From Streptomyces sp. LHD-70 (lineage in GTDB: Bacteria; Actinomycetota; Actinomycetes; Streptomycetales; Streptomycetaceae), in NCBI RefSeq assembly GCF_031157275.1, contig NZ_JAVIFW010000001.1:372001-436000 (forward strand): a stretch of DNA of 64,000 nt, written 5' to 3'. Position numbers and translations under genes: made by a program. Of this stretch, positions 6,846 to 15,800 are shown piece after piece (positions within the stretch are counted from its first letter, which is position 1; the number at the start of each line of letters is the position of its first letter). Under the pieces are notes generated by a model. That model did not search any database and was not told the origin of the DNA. It worked only from the letters and a program-made list of their open reading frames with translations.

Positions 6846-7751
6846 GTGTCGCTCGCTGTGATCCTGCCCGAACACGGGGCAACGGAGTTACGGACCCGAT
6901 GGCCCGACGAACCACGCCTGTACGAGCGCCGACCCGGCGAGCTGGAGGCAAACGTCAGCGCGGCCATGCTGAACGACCACATCACCACCGGGTGCCTTCC
7001 GGCCGCTGAACTCGCCGCCGTGAAAGCCCCGAACCCGTCGCTGAACCCCAAGGCGTTCATGGACGACTACGGACGCACCGACGCCGCCAAACTCCAGCGC
7101 CTGATGGAGCAGGGCTTCACCCTCCGGATCGGGAACCTCCAGCGCATCATCCCGTATCTGGCGAAGCTGTCGAAGGCCATCCAGTACGAGACTGGCTACT
7201 CGAACTACATCCACGCCTTCCTCACTCCGGGCGGGCAGCAAGGGCTGCGCCACCACTGGGATCAGCAGATGGCCGTGATCGTCCAGCTGGCCGGCGTCAA
7301 GCGCTGGCACCTCTGGCGTCCGACCGTCGAGGCCCCGATGCGCACGCACAACGAGTCCTTCCGCGTCTGGAAGAGCGGCTACATCGACAACTGGGAATCG
7401 GCCGGACCTGACCTGTCCTTCGACCTGAAGGCCGGCCAGTCACTCCTCGTCCCGCGTGGCTGGGTCCACAACCCTCACGTGCCGGAGGGGTTCGGGCCGA
7501 GCGTGCATCTCACGTTCGCCATCCGGGAGCGCACCCCGATCTGGCTCGCTGAACAACTCATCGCCTCCGCGATCGAGGACCCGGAGCTGCGGCGCATCGT
7601 CCGACCTGAGGAGCTCTGCGGACCGGCGCTCACCCGACAGCTCTCTGCCGTACGGCGGGTGCTCATTGCGTACCTCGAACGTCTCGATCCCAAGGTGCTC
7701 ACGGAAACGGTCAGGGAAGCGGCCCTGACCGACCTGGAATACGTCACCTGA
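6846..7751 (+). CDS. JmjC/cupin-type Fe(II)/2-oxoglutarate oxygenase
   Basis: A 301-residue protein related to the cupin_4 / ribosomal-oxygenase branch of JmjC enzymes, which hydroxylate protein side chains using iron and 2-oxoglutarate. The double-stranded beta-helix core shows the facial triad: H137 and D139 in LRHHWDQQMAVIVQLAG and H208 in LVPRGWVHNPHV. KRWHLWRP after the first motif is typical of the family. The C-terminus after about 230 is helical, as in dimerising or winged-helix tails. GTG 6846 has GGAGG 5 nt upstream and lies 11 nt past the preceding stop. The substrate is unknown; the adjacent small proteins are candidates. Confidence 0.75.
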   Translation: MSLAVILPEHGATELRTRWPDEPRLYERRPGELEANVSAAMLNDHITTGCLPAAELAAVKAPNPSLNPKAFMDDYGRTDAAKLQRLMEQGFTLRIGNLQRIIPYLAKLSKAIQYETGYSNYIHAFLTPGGQQGLRHHWDQQMAVIVQLAGVKRWHLWRPTVEAPMRTHNESFRVWKSGYIDNWESAGPDLSFDLKAGQSLLVPRGWVHNPHVPEGFGPSVHLTFAIRERTPIWLAEQLIASAIEDPELRRIVRPEELCGPALTRQLSAVRRVLIAYLERLDPKVLTETVREAALTDLEYVT

Positions 7752-7866
7752 GCACGCCGACTGTGGCACTCAACACGCCAAGTCTTCTACGCAGCAGGAG
7801 TCCGCCGCCCACATCGTGCCTGGCGGTGAGGAGGGGGGCGGATAAGGCCTTGAGGAAGCGGAGGCC

Positions 7867-8592
7867 TCAAGCATGCCAACGTTGGGTGTACCCCTCCCGC
7901 AGCGGTCCGCCGAGAACGTCGAGCACCTGCTGAGCGGCGGCCGTCAACAAAGCGGGGTCCGCGTGCTCGGCCATGGCCCGGTGACCGTCCAGCAGGGCCT
8001 TGCCGCGTTCCGGGTCAGCGGTCAGCAACCGGCGGGGCAGCCACTTCCCGATGCCCGTCCAGGCGCCGTGGTGGGCGAGGAGGAGGTCTGCGGCCTTGCG
8101 CAAGGTGAAGTCGGCCAGGGCGAGTTGTTCGTATCGGTCAGCGGGTGAGGCGTCGGCCAGGTCGTCCATGAAGCAGGTGAGGACGTAGCGATCTCGGTCC
8201 CACTCCGCGGGGGTGAGCGGCGGAGGACCGGCCGCAAGCACCGCTTGTGCCTGGTCACGGGTACGGGAGACATGGCCGTGGGGATCGGCCAAGGTCAAGC
8301 CCCGGTCGTAGATGAACAGGATCGTGCCCCGGCGCAGGGCCCGGTCCCTCTCGAAGTGTGCAGGTACGTCCGCGAGGGTGTGCAGGAAGAGCTCGACCAG
8401 GCGGCCGTCGTGGCGTATGACCTCGCGGCGGCTGGTGTCCCAGTCGGGGAGGAGGACCGCCACGTCCAAGTCGCTGGTCGGGGTGGCGCGGCCTTGGGCG
8501 GCCGAGCCTCCGAGGACCGAGCCCAGCGCGTGCGGGAAACGGTCCTCGAGCAGGTCCCGAGCTTGGGCTACCGGAGTTGCTTGATCGTTCAT
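7867..8592 (-). CDS. Nucleotidyltransferase-domain protein
   Basis: A predicted cytosolic nucleotidyltransferase of the polymerase-beta superfamily. The signature GGSAAQGRATPTSDLDVAVL gives the Gly-Ser and the DxD metal-binding pair of this fold. The C-terminal half is helical (FTLRKAADLLLAHHGAW), resembling kanamycin-nucleotidyltransferase or HEPN-associated forms. It could modify a small molecule, a protein or an RNA; the substrate cannot be told. The start at 8592 (MNDQAT) or 8601 (MPPMND) is undecided because neither has a clear ribosome binding site. It faces the oxygenase gene convergently, with a 115-nt gap that holds only a weak CTTGAGG/CCTCAAG inverted repeat. Confidence 0.7.
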   Translation of the reverse strand: MNDQATPVAQARDLLEDRFPHALGSVLGGSAAQGRATPTSDLDVAVLLPDWDTSRREVIRHDGRLVELFLHTLADVPAHFERDRALRRGTILFIYDRGLTLADPHGHVSRTRDQAQAVLAAGPPPLTPAEWDRDRYVLTCFMDDLADASPADRYEQLALADFTLRKAADLLLAHHGAWTGIGKWLPRRLLTADPERGKALLDGHRAMAEHADPALLTAAAQQVLDVLGGPLREGYTQRWHA

Positions 8593-8646
8593 GGGCGGCA
8601 TCGTGCCAGTCGTGCAGACTGCTCGCGGAAGGAACGGACCCGGTGG

Positions 8647-9462
8647 CTAATGGGCATGCGCCCCACGCCCCTGCGCCCCCGCCCCCGGCCCCCGCCCGCC
8701 CGCCAGGAACAGCACCGAGTTCACGTACCGCGGGCCCCGGAACGGGAGGACCCGTCGGAGGAGTCCCCGGCGTACCACGTGGGCCGTGTTGGCCTGGTGG
8801 GTGGTGAGGTCGAAGGTGTCCAGGGGGATCCAGGAGCGGCCCGGCAGGACCCAGCCGCGGTAGCCGTGGGCGGCGAGGAGGTCGACCACCGGGGCCGTGG
8901 GCTGGATGCGGGCCTCCAGCTCGACGAGCAGGGCCGGGTGGTCGCGGTCCAGGAGTTCGGCGGCGCCGCGCAGGACGGGGAGTTCATTGCCGTCGACGTC
9001 GATCTTCACGAAGTCGACGCGGCCCGTCCCCCGCAGGCCGAGGCCGTCCAGGGGCAGGCATGGCACGTCCAGGGCGCGGGCGTGGATGTCCCGGCGGACC
9101 AGGGAGGACACGCCCCGGTCGCCGCGCGCGGCCCGGTCGTTGTGCGGGAGCCAGAGGTGGGCCGTGCCCGAGTGGTCCGTTGCCGCCGCCTGGACCACCC
9201 GCACGTGGGCGGGCGTCGCCGCGTCCAGGGCGCGGGCCAGGTGCGGTACCGGCTCCACGGCGATCACCCGGCGGGCGCGCCCGGCGAGCCGACGCGACCA
9301 GGGGCCGTACCAGCCGCCGACGTCGAGGGCCGTGTCGCAGTCGGCGGGGCAGAAGTCGGCGAGCCGGGCCAGCTCGGGCTCGAAGCGCGGGTACACGGCG
9401 GCCGCGAGGGCGCCGACGAGCCGGGCGGGGAGGAGGGGGCCGATGCGGGCGGCGACGGTCAT
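8647..9462 (-). CDS. FkbM-family methyltransferase
   Basis: A 271-residue SAM-dependent methyltransferase. Motif I is TALDVGGWYGPWSRRLAG, followed by VIAVEPVPHLARAL, and the FkbM signature VDFVKIDVDGNELPVLRGA is clear. FkbM enzymes commonly O-methylate sugars. A Gly/Ala/His-rich tail follows residue 255. The start overlaps the preceding Trm112-like stop by 4 nt (ATGA). As the last gene of the long leftward surface-glycan run it probably methylates that product; this is inference from context. Confidence 0.78.
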   Translation of the reverse strand: MTVAARIGPLLPARLVGALAAAVYPRFEPELARLADFCPADCDTALDVGGWYGPWSRRLAGRARRVIAVEPVPHLARALDAATPAHVRVVQAAATDHSGTAHLWLPHNDRAARGDRGVSSLVRRDIHARALDVPCLPLDGLGLRGTGRVDFVKIDVDGNELPVLRGAAELLDRDHPALLVELEARIQPTAPVVDLLAAHGYRGWVLPGRSWIPLDTFDLTTHQANTAHVVRRGLLRRVLPFRGPRYVNSVLFLAGGRGPGAGAQGRGAHAH

Positions 9463-9719
9463 GAGGAGTCGCCCCTTTCCCCGTCGCCCGCGACCGGCAC
9501 AGCCGCGGGTTCCTCCGCTATCCGCTTCAGGAGCCGCTCGTGCTCCTCGTCCGTGACCTGCTCGCCGGAGGACGGCAGCAGTTGCGGGATGCCGTCGACC
9601 AGCGGATAGCGGCGGCGCAGCCGCGGGTTGTAGAGGGCCTCCTCCGCCACGAGCAGGTGCAGCGGGCCCTTGTCGAGGGGGCAGGCGAGGATCTTCAGCA
9701 GCGGGTCGTCGGGGGTCAT
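9459..9719 (-). CDS. Trm112-like zinc-ribbon protein
   Basis: An 86-residue protein of the Trm112/YcaR family: LLKILACPLDKGPLHLL, then YNPRLRRRYPLVDGIPQLLPSS. Only one Cys of the usual CP..C pair is present, so zinc binding is doubtful. Such proteins activate partner methyltransferases or lie beside glycosyltransferase genes. It starts 5 nt after the DMT transporter stop with AGGAG upstream and overlaps the FkbM methyltransferase by 4 nt. It may serve that enzyme or the one at 10770. Confidence 0.75.
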   Translation of the reverse strand: MTPDDPLLKILACPLDKGPLHLLVAEEALYNPRLRRRYPLVDGIPQLLPSSGEQVTDEEHERLLKRIAEEPAAVPVAGDGERGDSS

Positions 9720-9724
9720 ATCGG

Positions 9725-10768
9725 TCAACTCCTGCGTGTGGGTGGGGGGTTGGGGAGCGGAGTGGTGGTGGGGAACGGGCGATTGGGTACGGGCTCGGGT
9801 CGGGGCGGCGGCGGGGGAGCCAGGGCCCGAAGCGGGGGCCGAGGCCCAGGCGGCCCCGGGGCCGAGACTCCGGGCGGCGGCGTCGTCGGCGGCTGTTCGT
9901 CGTGGCGGGGCAGGGCGAGCAGGACCGTGACCGCGAGCAGCGTGCCCGCGAGCTGCAGCGCGAGCCGTACCGGGTCGTCGGGCAGCGTCTCGCCGAACGC
10001 GAGCGTCCCGAGTACGGCCGTGAACAGGCACGTCACCGTCGTGCACACCGGCACGATCAGTGAGGCCCGCGAACGCTGCAGCGCGGCCTGCGACATCACC
10101 AGGCCGAACGGGAACGTGACCAGGAGCAGATACGGATACGGGGACGTCAGCAGCTCCCGGATCGCGCCGCCGAGCCCCGTGGTCGTGAGATGGCTGGAGA
10201 CCCCCTTGATGGCGAGCGAACTCACGCCGTAGAGCAGACCCACCGCCACCCCGTACTCGGCGCCGTTGGTCGGCAGCCGGTGTGGCCGCCGGGCGCGCCG
10301 CTCGGCCGCCGCGTACAGCCACACGCCGAGCGCGAGGGACGGCACGCAGACCAGGAGCACCAGAGAGGCAGGGGCGTGCAGGCTGACGCGGTCGGCGCCC
10401 TCCTTCAGGGAGAGGACGACCATCAGCAGGGCCACGAGGATCGCGCCCAGCGCGTACTTCTCCCGGCCGGAGGTCTGTTCGCCGAGCAGGAGGGAGGAGA
10501 AGAGCACCAGCAGGACCAGACCCGAGACGAACAGGCCCTGCGCGGCCGCGATGGGCAGGGTCCGGTAGACCGCCAGCTGGGCGGCGAAGCCCGCGAGCAG
10601 GGCGAGCGCGCCGCCGATCCACAGCGGGCTGCCGAGCACGTGCCGCAGCAGCGCGAGGGGGCGGCGCGTGGACAGCGACGGCAGCCTGCCGAGGGCCCGC
10701 TTCTCCAGGACGAAGCCGAGGCTGGAGAGCGCGTTCGCGAGCAGGGCCGAGGCGACACCCCACCACAT
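9725..10768 (-). CDS. DMT-superfamily membrane transporter
   Basis: A 347-residue integral membrane protein. It has about nine or ten hydrophobic helices in its first 285 residues (EamA/DMT pattern, ending LALQLAGTLLAVTVLLALP), then a long Pro-rich cytoplasmic tail (TTPPPGVSAPGPPGPRPP). DMT carriers in glycan loci can act as small-molecule or lipid-linked sugar translocases, in the manner of ArnE/F. Start ATG 10768, 1 nt after the upstream methyltransferase stop, so the genes are coupled. The assignment as a flippase for the locus is inferred. Confidence 0.72.
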   Translation of the reverse strand: MWWGVASALLANALSSLGFVLEKRALGRLPSLSTRRPLALLRHVLGSPLWIGGALALLAGFAAQLAVYRTLPIAAAQGLFVSGLVLLVLFSSLLLGEQTSGREKYALGAILVALLMVVLSLKEGADRVSLHAPASLVLLVCVPSLALGVWLYAAAERRARRPHRLPTNGAEYGVAVGLLYGVSSLAIKGVSSHLTTTGLGGAIRELLTSPYPYLLLVTFPFGLVMSQAALQRSRASLIVPVCTTVTCLFTAVLGTLAFGETLPDDPVRLALQLAGTLLAVTVLLALPRHDEQPPTTPPPGVSAPGPPGPRPPLRALAPPPPPRPEPVPNRPFPTTTPLPNPPPTRRS

Positions 10769-10769
10769 G

Positions 10770-11498
10770 TCAGGTCCTGACGGCGTGGACGAGCAGGATC
10801 GACGCGACGCCCGGCCGGGCGCAGGCGAGCCGGTCGAGCGCCCGCAGCGGCCGCGGCACCCCGTGGAACGGCGCCCCCGCCATCCGTACGACGCGGAAGC
10901 CCGAGGCGGTGAGGAACTCCCGCAGGGCGCGTGCCGTGTAGAGCCGGAGATGGCCGACCACCTCGGTGCCGGGTCTGCCGTGGATGCCGCGCAGGCTCAC
11001 CTCGGAGAACACCGGCTGCACCCCGGCGAGCAGCAGGGCGCGGTTGTACCAGGCGGCCAGGTTCGGCGTGGACAGCATCAGGTGCCCGCCCGGCCTGAGC
11101 ACCCGGCGCAGCTCGTCCATCGCGCTGTCCGGGTCGACGAGATGCTCGACGACCTCGCTGAACAGCACCGCGTCCGCGCTGCCCGACGCCAACGGGAGCC
11201 CGCCGTCGGTGAGTTCACCGCGTACGACGTCCGACAGGTGGGTGCGGGCCCGGCGCAGCGCGTCCTGGGACCAGTCCACGCCGATCACCCGGTGCCCGGC
11301 GAGCAGCGGGGCCGCCGTGCGGGCCGCGGTGCCGTCGCCGCAGCCCACGTCCAGGACCACGGCGGGGGCGGCGCGGGCCGGGCCGAGGGCGGCGGCGAGC
11401 ATCCGGGCCTGGCGCAGGCTGCGGGCGTCCCCGGAGGCGACCGGCACGGCCGGGTCCTCGTAGAAGTCGCGGAGCCCGGCGGGCGGGGTGCCGGTCAC
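10770..11498 (-). CDS. Class I SAM-dependent methyltransferase
   Basis: A 242-residue methyltransferase (Methyltransf_11 type). Motif I VVLDVGCGDGTAARTA, acidic end of strand 2 VIGVDWSQDALRRAR, motif IV SADAVLFSEVVEHLVDPDSAM, then LRRVLRPGGHLMLSTPNL. The start is GTG 11498, overlapping the stop of the condensation-domain gene by 4 nt. Its position among glycosyltransferase and acyltransferase genes suggests methylation of a lipid-linked glycan, but the substrate is unknown. Confidence 0.78.
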   Translation of the reverse strand: MTGTPPAGLRDFYEDPAVPVASGDARSLRQARMLAAALGPARAAPAVVLDVGCGDGTAARTAAPLLAGHRVIGVDWSQDALRRARTHLSDVVRGELTDGGLPLASGSADAVLFSEVVEHLVDPDSAMDELRRVLRPGGHLMLSTPNLAAWYNRALLLAGVQPVFSEVSLRGIHGRPGTEVVGHLRLYTARALREFLTASGFRVVRMAGAPFHGVPRPLRALDRLACARPGVASILLVHAVRT

Positions 11499-12808
11499 GG
11501 GCCGACCCCCTCGGTGGTCTCGGTGGCGTGCAGGTACCGCGCGAACAGGTCCCGCAGCCGCACCCCGTCCGCCGGGCCGAGCAGCGTCCGCGACCAGCGC
11601 AGGGCGAGGTGCAGGCGTCCGGCGGTGGACGCGGTCGTCACGGTCAGGCCGCGCGGCAGCCGGGCCGGGGCGGAGAACCACACGGCGTCCGCCCGGCCCG
11701 CGTCCCCGAAGTCCAGGGCGTACGGGATGCGGCCGATGTTGCTGAGCAGCGTCGTCGACGTCCACGGCCCGGCCGCCCGGCGCAGCCCCCGCGTCAGCGC
11801 GGCCCGTACGCCTACGGGCAGCACGGGCGCGGTGAGCAGCGCCGCGCCGTGGCCGAGCTGCGGACGGTCCAGGGCCTTGAGGGCGCGGGTGCGCAGCGAG
11901 GTCGTACGGAGCAGTTCCGGTATGCGGTCGGGGTCCAACTCGGCGGCCGCGAAGGGGACTTCGACAAGCCGGGTGCCGTTGCCGATGGGCATCGACGCGT
12001 CCCTGGGCCGGTCGTCCACGGGCATGGTGATCCGCATCGGCCGGGGGGCCCGGCCGCGCTCCCGGTTCCAGTTCGCGATCATCAGCGCCGTCGCCACCAT
12101 CAGCTGGTCGTTGACGGTGTACGGGGCGCCCTTCGGCCGCTTCGGCACGGGCAGTTCGGCGACGAGCATGCCGTTGCCGGGCCGGGGCTCGGGGCTGCGG
12201 CCGGGCGCGACGTGGGCCGGCCGCGCGAGCCCGCCGGGCATGTCCACGGGGGCCACGGCCTCGTCCGCGCGCACCGGGGGAGCGGCCGGCGCGTTGTCCC
12301 GGCCGCCGTACAGCTCGGCGGCCGTGGCGAGCACCCGCAGGCAGGCCGGGCCGTCGAGTGCGGTGTGGTTGATGACCAGGAACAGCACGCAGCCGTCCGG
12401 CCGTTCGGGGTCCCGTACGACGTCGAGGCGGACCGGCGGCGAGGCGTGCAGGGGCGGTGCCTCGGTCAGGGCGCGGCGCCGGGCCCGGTCCAGGGCGTCC
12501 GGGCCGGGCTCCGCGGCGGAGACCACCGGCACGTCCGGCCCGGTGGTCAACTCCCAGGTGTAGCACCGCCGGTACCAGGGTCCGGGCGCCTCCCGCATCA
12601 GAATCCGCGGATGGCGCCCGAGCGCCTCGGTGAACGCCCGGGTCAGCCGCTCCAGGTCCACGCGCCCCGGCAGGTGCACCTCGATGTGGACGGTCTCCGG
12701 CTCCTCGTCCTGCAAACAGTGCCGGGCGATCTCGTCCACCACGGGGAACGGCACACGTGAGGTCTCGGTGTGCTGTCGCGGCGCCGAGGGGTGGTCGAGC
12801 GCGGTCAT
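11495..12808 (-). CDS. Condensation-domain / PapA-like acyltransferase
   Basis: A 437-residue stand-alone condensation-type (CoA-dependent acyltransferase superfamily) protein. The active motif is NHTALDG, equivalent to HHxxxDG with the catalytic second His kept. The N-terminal half has EVHLPGRVDLERLTRAFTEAL, as in these enzymes, and the C-terminal half has RITMPVDDRPRD and STTLLSNIGRIPY, the conserved bridging segments. Relatives include PapA trehalose or phthiocerol acyltransferases and wax-ester-type enzymes. ATG 12808 overlaps the AftD-like stop, with GGGAGG upstream. Acylation of the glycan or glycolipid made by this locus is a reasonable inference. Confidence 0.72.
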   Translation of the reverse strand: MTALDHPSAPRQHTETSRVPFPVVDEIARHCLQDEEPETVHIEVHLPGRVDLERLTRAFTEALGRHPRILMREAPGPWYRRCYTWELTTGPDVPVVSAAEPGPDALDRARRRALTEAPPLHASPPVRLDVVRDPERPDGCVLFLVINHTALDGPACLRVLATAAELYGGRDNAPAAPPVRADEAVAPVDMPGGLARPAHVAPGRSPEPRPGNGMLVAELPVPKRPKGAPYTVNDQLMVATALMIANWNRERGRAPRPMRITMPVDDRPRDASMPIGNGTRLVEVPFAAAELDPDRIPELLRTTSLRTRALKALDRPQLGHGAALLTAPVLPVGVRAALTRGLRRAAGPWTSTTLLSNIGRIPYALDFGDAGRADAVWFSAPARLPRGLTVTTASTAGRLHLALRWSRTLLGPADGVRLRDLFARYLHATETTEGVGP

Positions 12809-15800
12809 CGTCCCTCCCCGGACTCGGGTTCGGGCGGCGTGGCCCGCAGGCGTGGCTTGCGGGGCACGATCCGGGCCGTGGGAGGGTCGGCCTGTGCGGA
12901 GGCGGGGCCGCGGGCGGAGAGCGTGGGCCCTGCCGTGGGCGTGCCCATCGCCGGGGTGGCCGGGTCGGGGCGGTGCCGTTGGGGCAGGGGCGGCGGCGCG
13001 GGCATGGCCGTCGTGTCCGGTGGCTCCGCGGCCGGCTCCCGCCCGTCGCTCCGGTGCCGCCCGCCCCGCTTCCGTACGGACACGAGCGCCGCGAACAGGC
13101 CGGTCAGGGCGAGGAGTTGGGCCGTCGGCGAGAAGGCGCCCACGCCCGCGACCGGGGCCGAACCCGTGTCGAGTGCGGCCGTGACGCCCGCCGCGGCCAT
13201 CGCCAGGAACGAGATCGGCACGAGCAGCGTGTGCCGCCACCACGCGACCAGGGCGAGCACCGGCACGAGCACCGCGAACGGCCCGGCGATCACCACGCCC
13301 ACCAGGGTCAGCACGACCGTGCCGAGCAGCAGCCCGGGCGCGGGCGGCACGGGCGTGTCGCCCTGGCCGTCCCCGGCGGCCCGGCGCCGGAACAGCACGA
13401 GCCCGACGAGCAGCAGCACCCCGAAGGCGCCGCCGATCAGGCCCGCCCGGTAGCTGCCCGCGGGCTCGTACTCCAGCTCCACGGAACCCCCGGCGCCCTC
13501 CGGCACCAGCCATCCCTGCTGCCAGCCGTCGAGCCTGACCGAGGTCAGCTCCTCGCCGTTCAGGGTGGCCTTCCAGCCCTCGTTGACGTTCTCGTACGTC
13601 GTCAGATACGAGGCCTGGCCCGCGCCGACCGTCAGGGACCTGCGGTCGCCCGACCAGTGGCCGACCGACACGTCGCGGCTCGTCTCGGAGGGCGCGGCGA
13701 CCGTGCCGTGGGTGAGCGTCACATCGGTGATCGCGAGCGGACCGGCGTCCCCGGCCTCCACGCGATGCGTGCCGCTCTCCAGGTCGACGCTGCCGTCGTT
13801 CTCGTCGCCCGCGCAGAGTGCGACCTCGATCGGCCGGCGCTCGGTGAGGTCGCGGACCGTGCCCTTCGCGCTTGTCGCGTGGAACGTGCCGTCGACGGAG
13901 AGCACCGGGCCCTCGCCGCAGGCGAGTTCGAAGCGGCGGTCCGGGTCGGGCTGCTTCGTGCGGTACTCCTCCAGGGCCGGTACGTACACCTCGGTGAGGC
14001 CGACCGGCAGCTGCAGCTTCTCGTCGGCGACCGGGTTGTAGAGGGTCAGCGGGGCCGTCTCCGTGACCGTGATGTCGAGCCGGTCGGTGGTGATCGGATC
14101 GAAGCGGGCCTGGCCGTTCTCGTCGACCCCGGCGACCGTCGCCCCGTCCGGGGAGCTGATCTCCACCTTCGTGGGCCGCGACGACAGCCCGCCCGCCGCC
14201 GCGAGGACGAGACTGTCGACCGGCTGCTTGTCCGGCCAGTGCAGGTGGATCACCGCGTTCTTCCCGCTGCCGCCCGCGATCCAGGCCGTCGTCAGATCGC
14301 CGTCGGTGAGGTTGCGCGGCGAGATGTTCGCGCCCATCCGCGCGGTCGAGCCGGCGCTCGCCTTCAGCTGCTTCGGCTGCTTGCCCTTCTGCGGCGCCAC
14401 CTTGTAGAGCAGCTCGTCGAGTTCGCGCCCCGGGACCGCGATCGCGCTCGCCTTCACCTCGTACGCACCGGGCGTGCCCGTGGTGAAGCGGCGGTGCAGT
14501 CCGGGCTCGGTGCCGGACGGGTTGAGGCCGCCCGGGTCGGCCGCGCGGTGCAGCGAGAAGCGGGTGGCCTCCGCGTCGGAGTCCCGGGCGTCGGCGGGCA
14601 GGCTGAGCATCCGTGTGACCTGCACGTCCGGCACCGTGATCTCGGCGAAGCCGGCCCCGGACAGGCCGGGCCGCGAGCCCTGGGTGTCCAGGATGGTGAC
14701 CTTCAGCCAACTGCTGTCGCCCGCAGGGGCGTTGATGCGCTGCCGCTGCCCGTTCGGCTGCAACTGGCTGACGCGGCTGCCCTGTTCGGTCTCCACCCGC
14801 ACCTTCGTGGGCGCGGGCCGCACCCCGTTCTGCGGCAGCGGCGTCACGGAGATCCGCTCCGGTACGTCGGTGGCCTTGTCGAAGCCGATGCGCAGCCACT
14901 CGCCGTTCGGCGAACCGGCGCTGCCCTCGGCCCAGCCGGTGTCCGGCGAGCCGTCGAAGGCGTTCACCGGGTCGTACTGCGGCAGGTGGAACAGCCAGTT
15001 GCCGGACGAGGACGCGGTCACCGATTTCGCGCCGCGCAGCGCGGCCGTCGTCTGATGCTGCACGCCTTCGGTCGGCAGGATCTGCTTCGGCTCCTTGCCG
15101 GGGTCCTGAAGGCTCCCGCTGTGGTTCCGCTCCTCGGGCGTGTACGTGTACGACGTGTTGGCGTTGACGAGGCCGAACCGCGTGTCGGCGCGGCGCAGCC
15201 CGTCCCCGACCGCCTGCAGCGGGGCCTTGCCGAGGCCCGGGTGGTGGTCGCCGGTGAGCACCGCGGGCCGGTTCCGCATCGCCGGGTCGGCGGAGAGGGG
15301 CAGCAGCGACTCGGGGCCGCCGCTGACGACGGCCGTGTCCGCGACGGCCTTCAGGCCCGCCCGGCCGGGTTCCCGGACGTCGTCGGCGGGCCGGTAGATC
15401 TCCACGGCGCGGGAGCGCGGGTAGAGGCCCTCGACCTGGATCGGGGTGTCGTCGGCGATCCGCCCGCCGGTGGTCTGCGGGCCGAAGCCGGTGACGCGCT
15501 CGTACCCGGAAGCCTCCAGGGTCCGCTTCACCGTGGCCGTCGGCACGTACCCGACCTGGTCCGGGTCCAGGTCGTTGCGGACCACCACGTGGTGCAGCCC
15601 GGCACGCCCCAAGTAGTCCTGCAGCCCCGGGACTTCGCCGCCGGTCTGCAGGGCCTGCTCGACGGCGTCCATCGCGCGGCGGTTGCCGGGCGCGCCGAAC
15701 GGCACGTAGTCGCGCTGCGCCCAGCGGGACTCGGCGAGCACGTCGAGGGGCTGGTCGATGGGCGAGCCCCAGGTGTAGATGCCGTGCGCGGTGGCGGGCA

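Noticed and set aside
6057-7751. Lanthipeptide or other known RiPP cluster
   Set aside because: No LanM/LanB, radical-SAM, YcaO or leader-peptidase gene is seen. DUF397 similarity explains the small protein better than a precursor peptide does.
2233-8592. Integrated plasmid or prophage
   Set aside because: No integrase, replication or phage structural gene and no flanking tRNA or direct repeat was found, so it is called only an accessory block.
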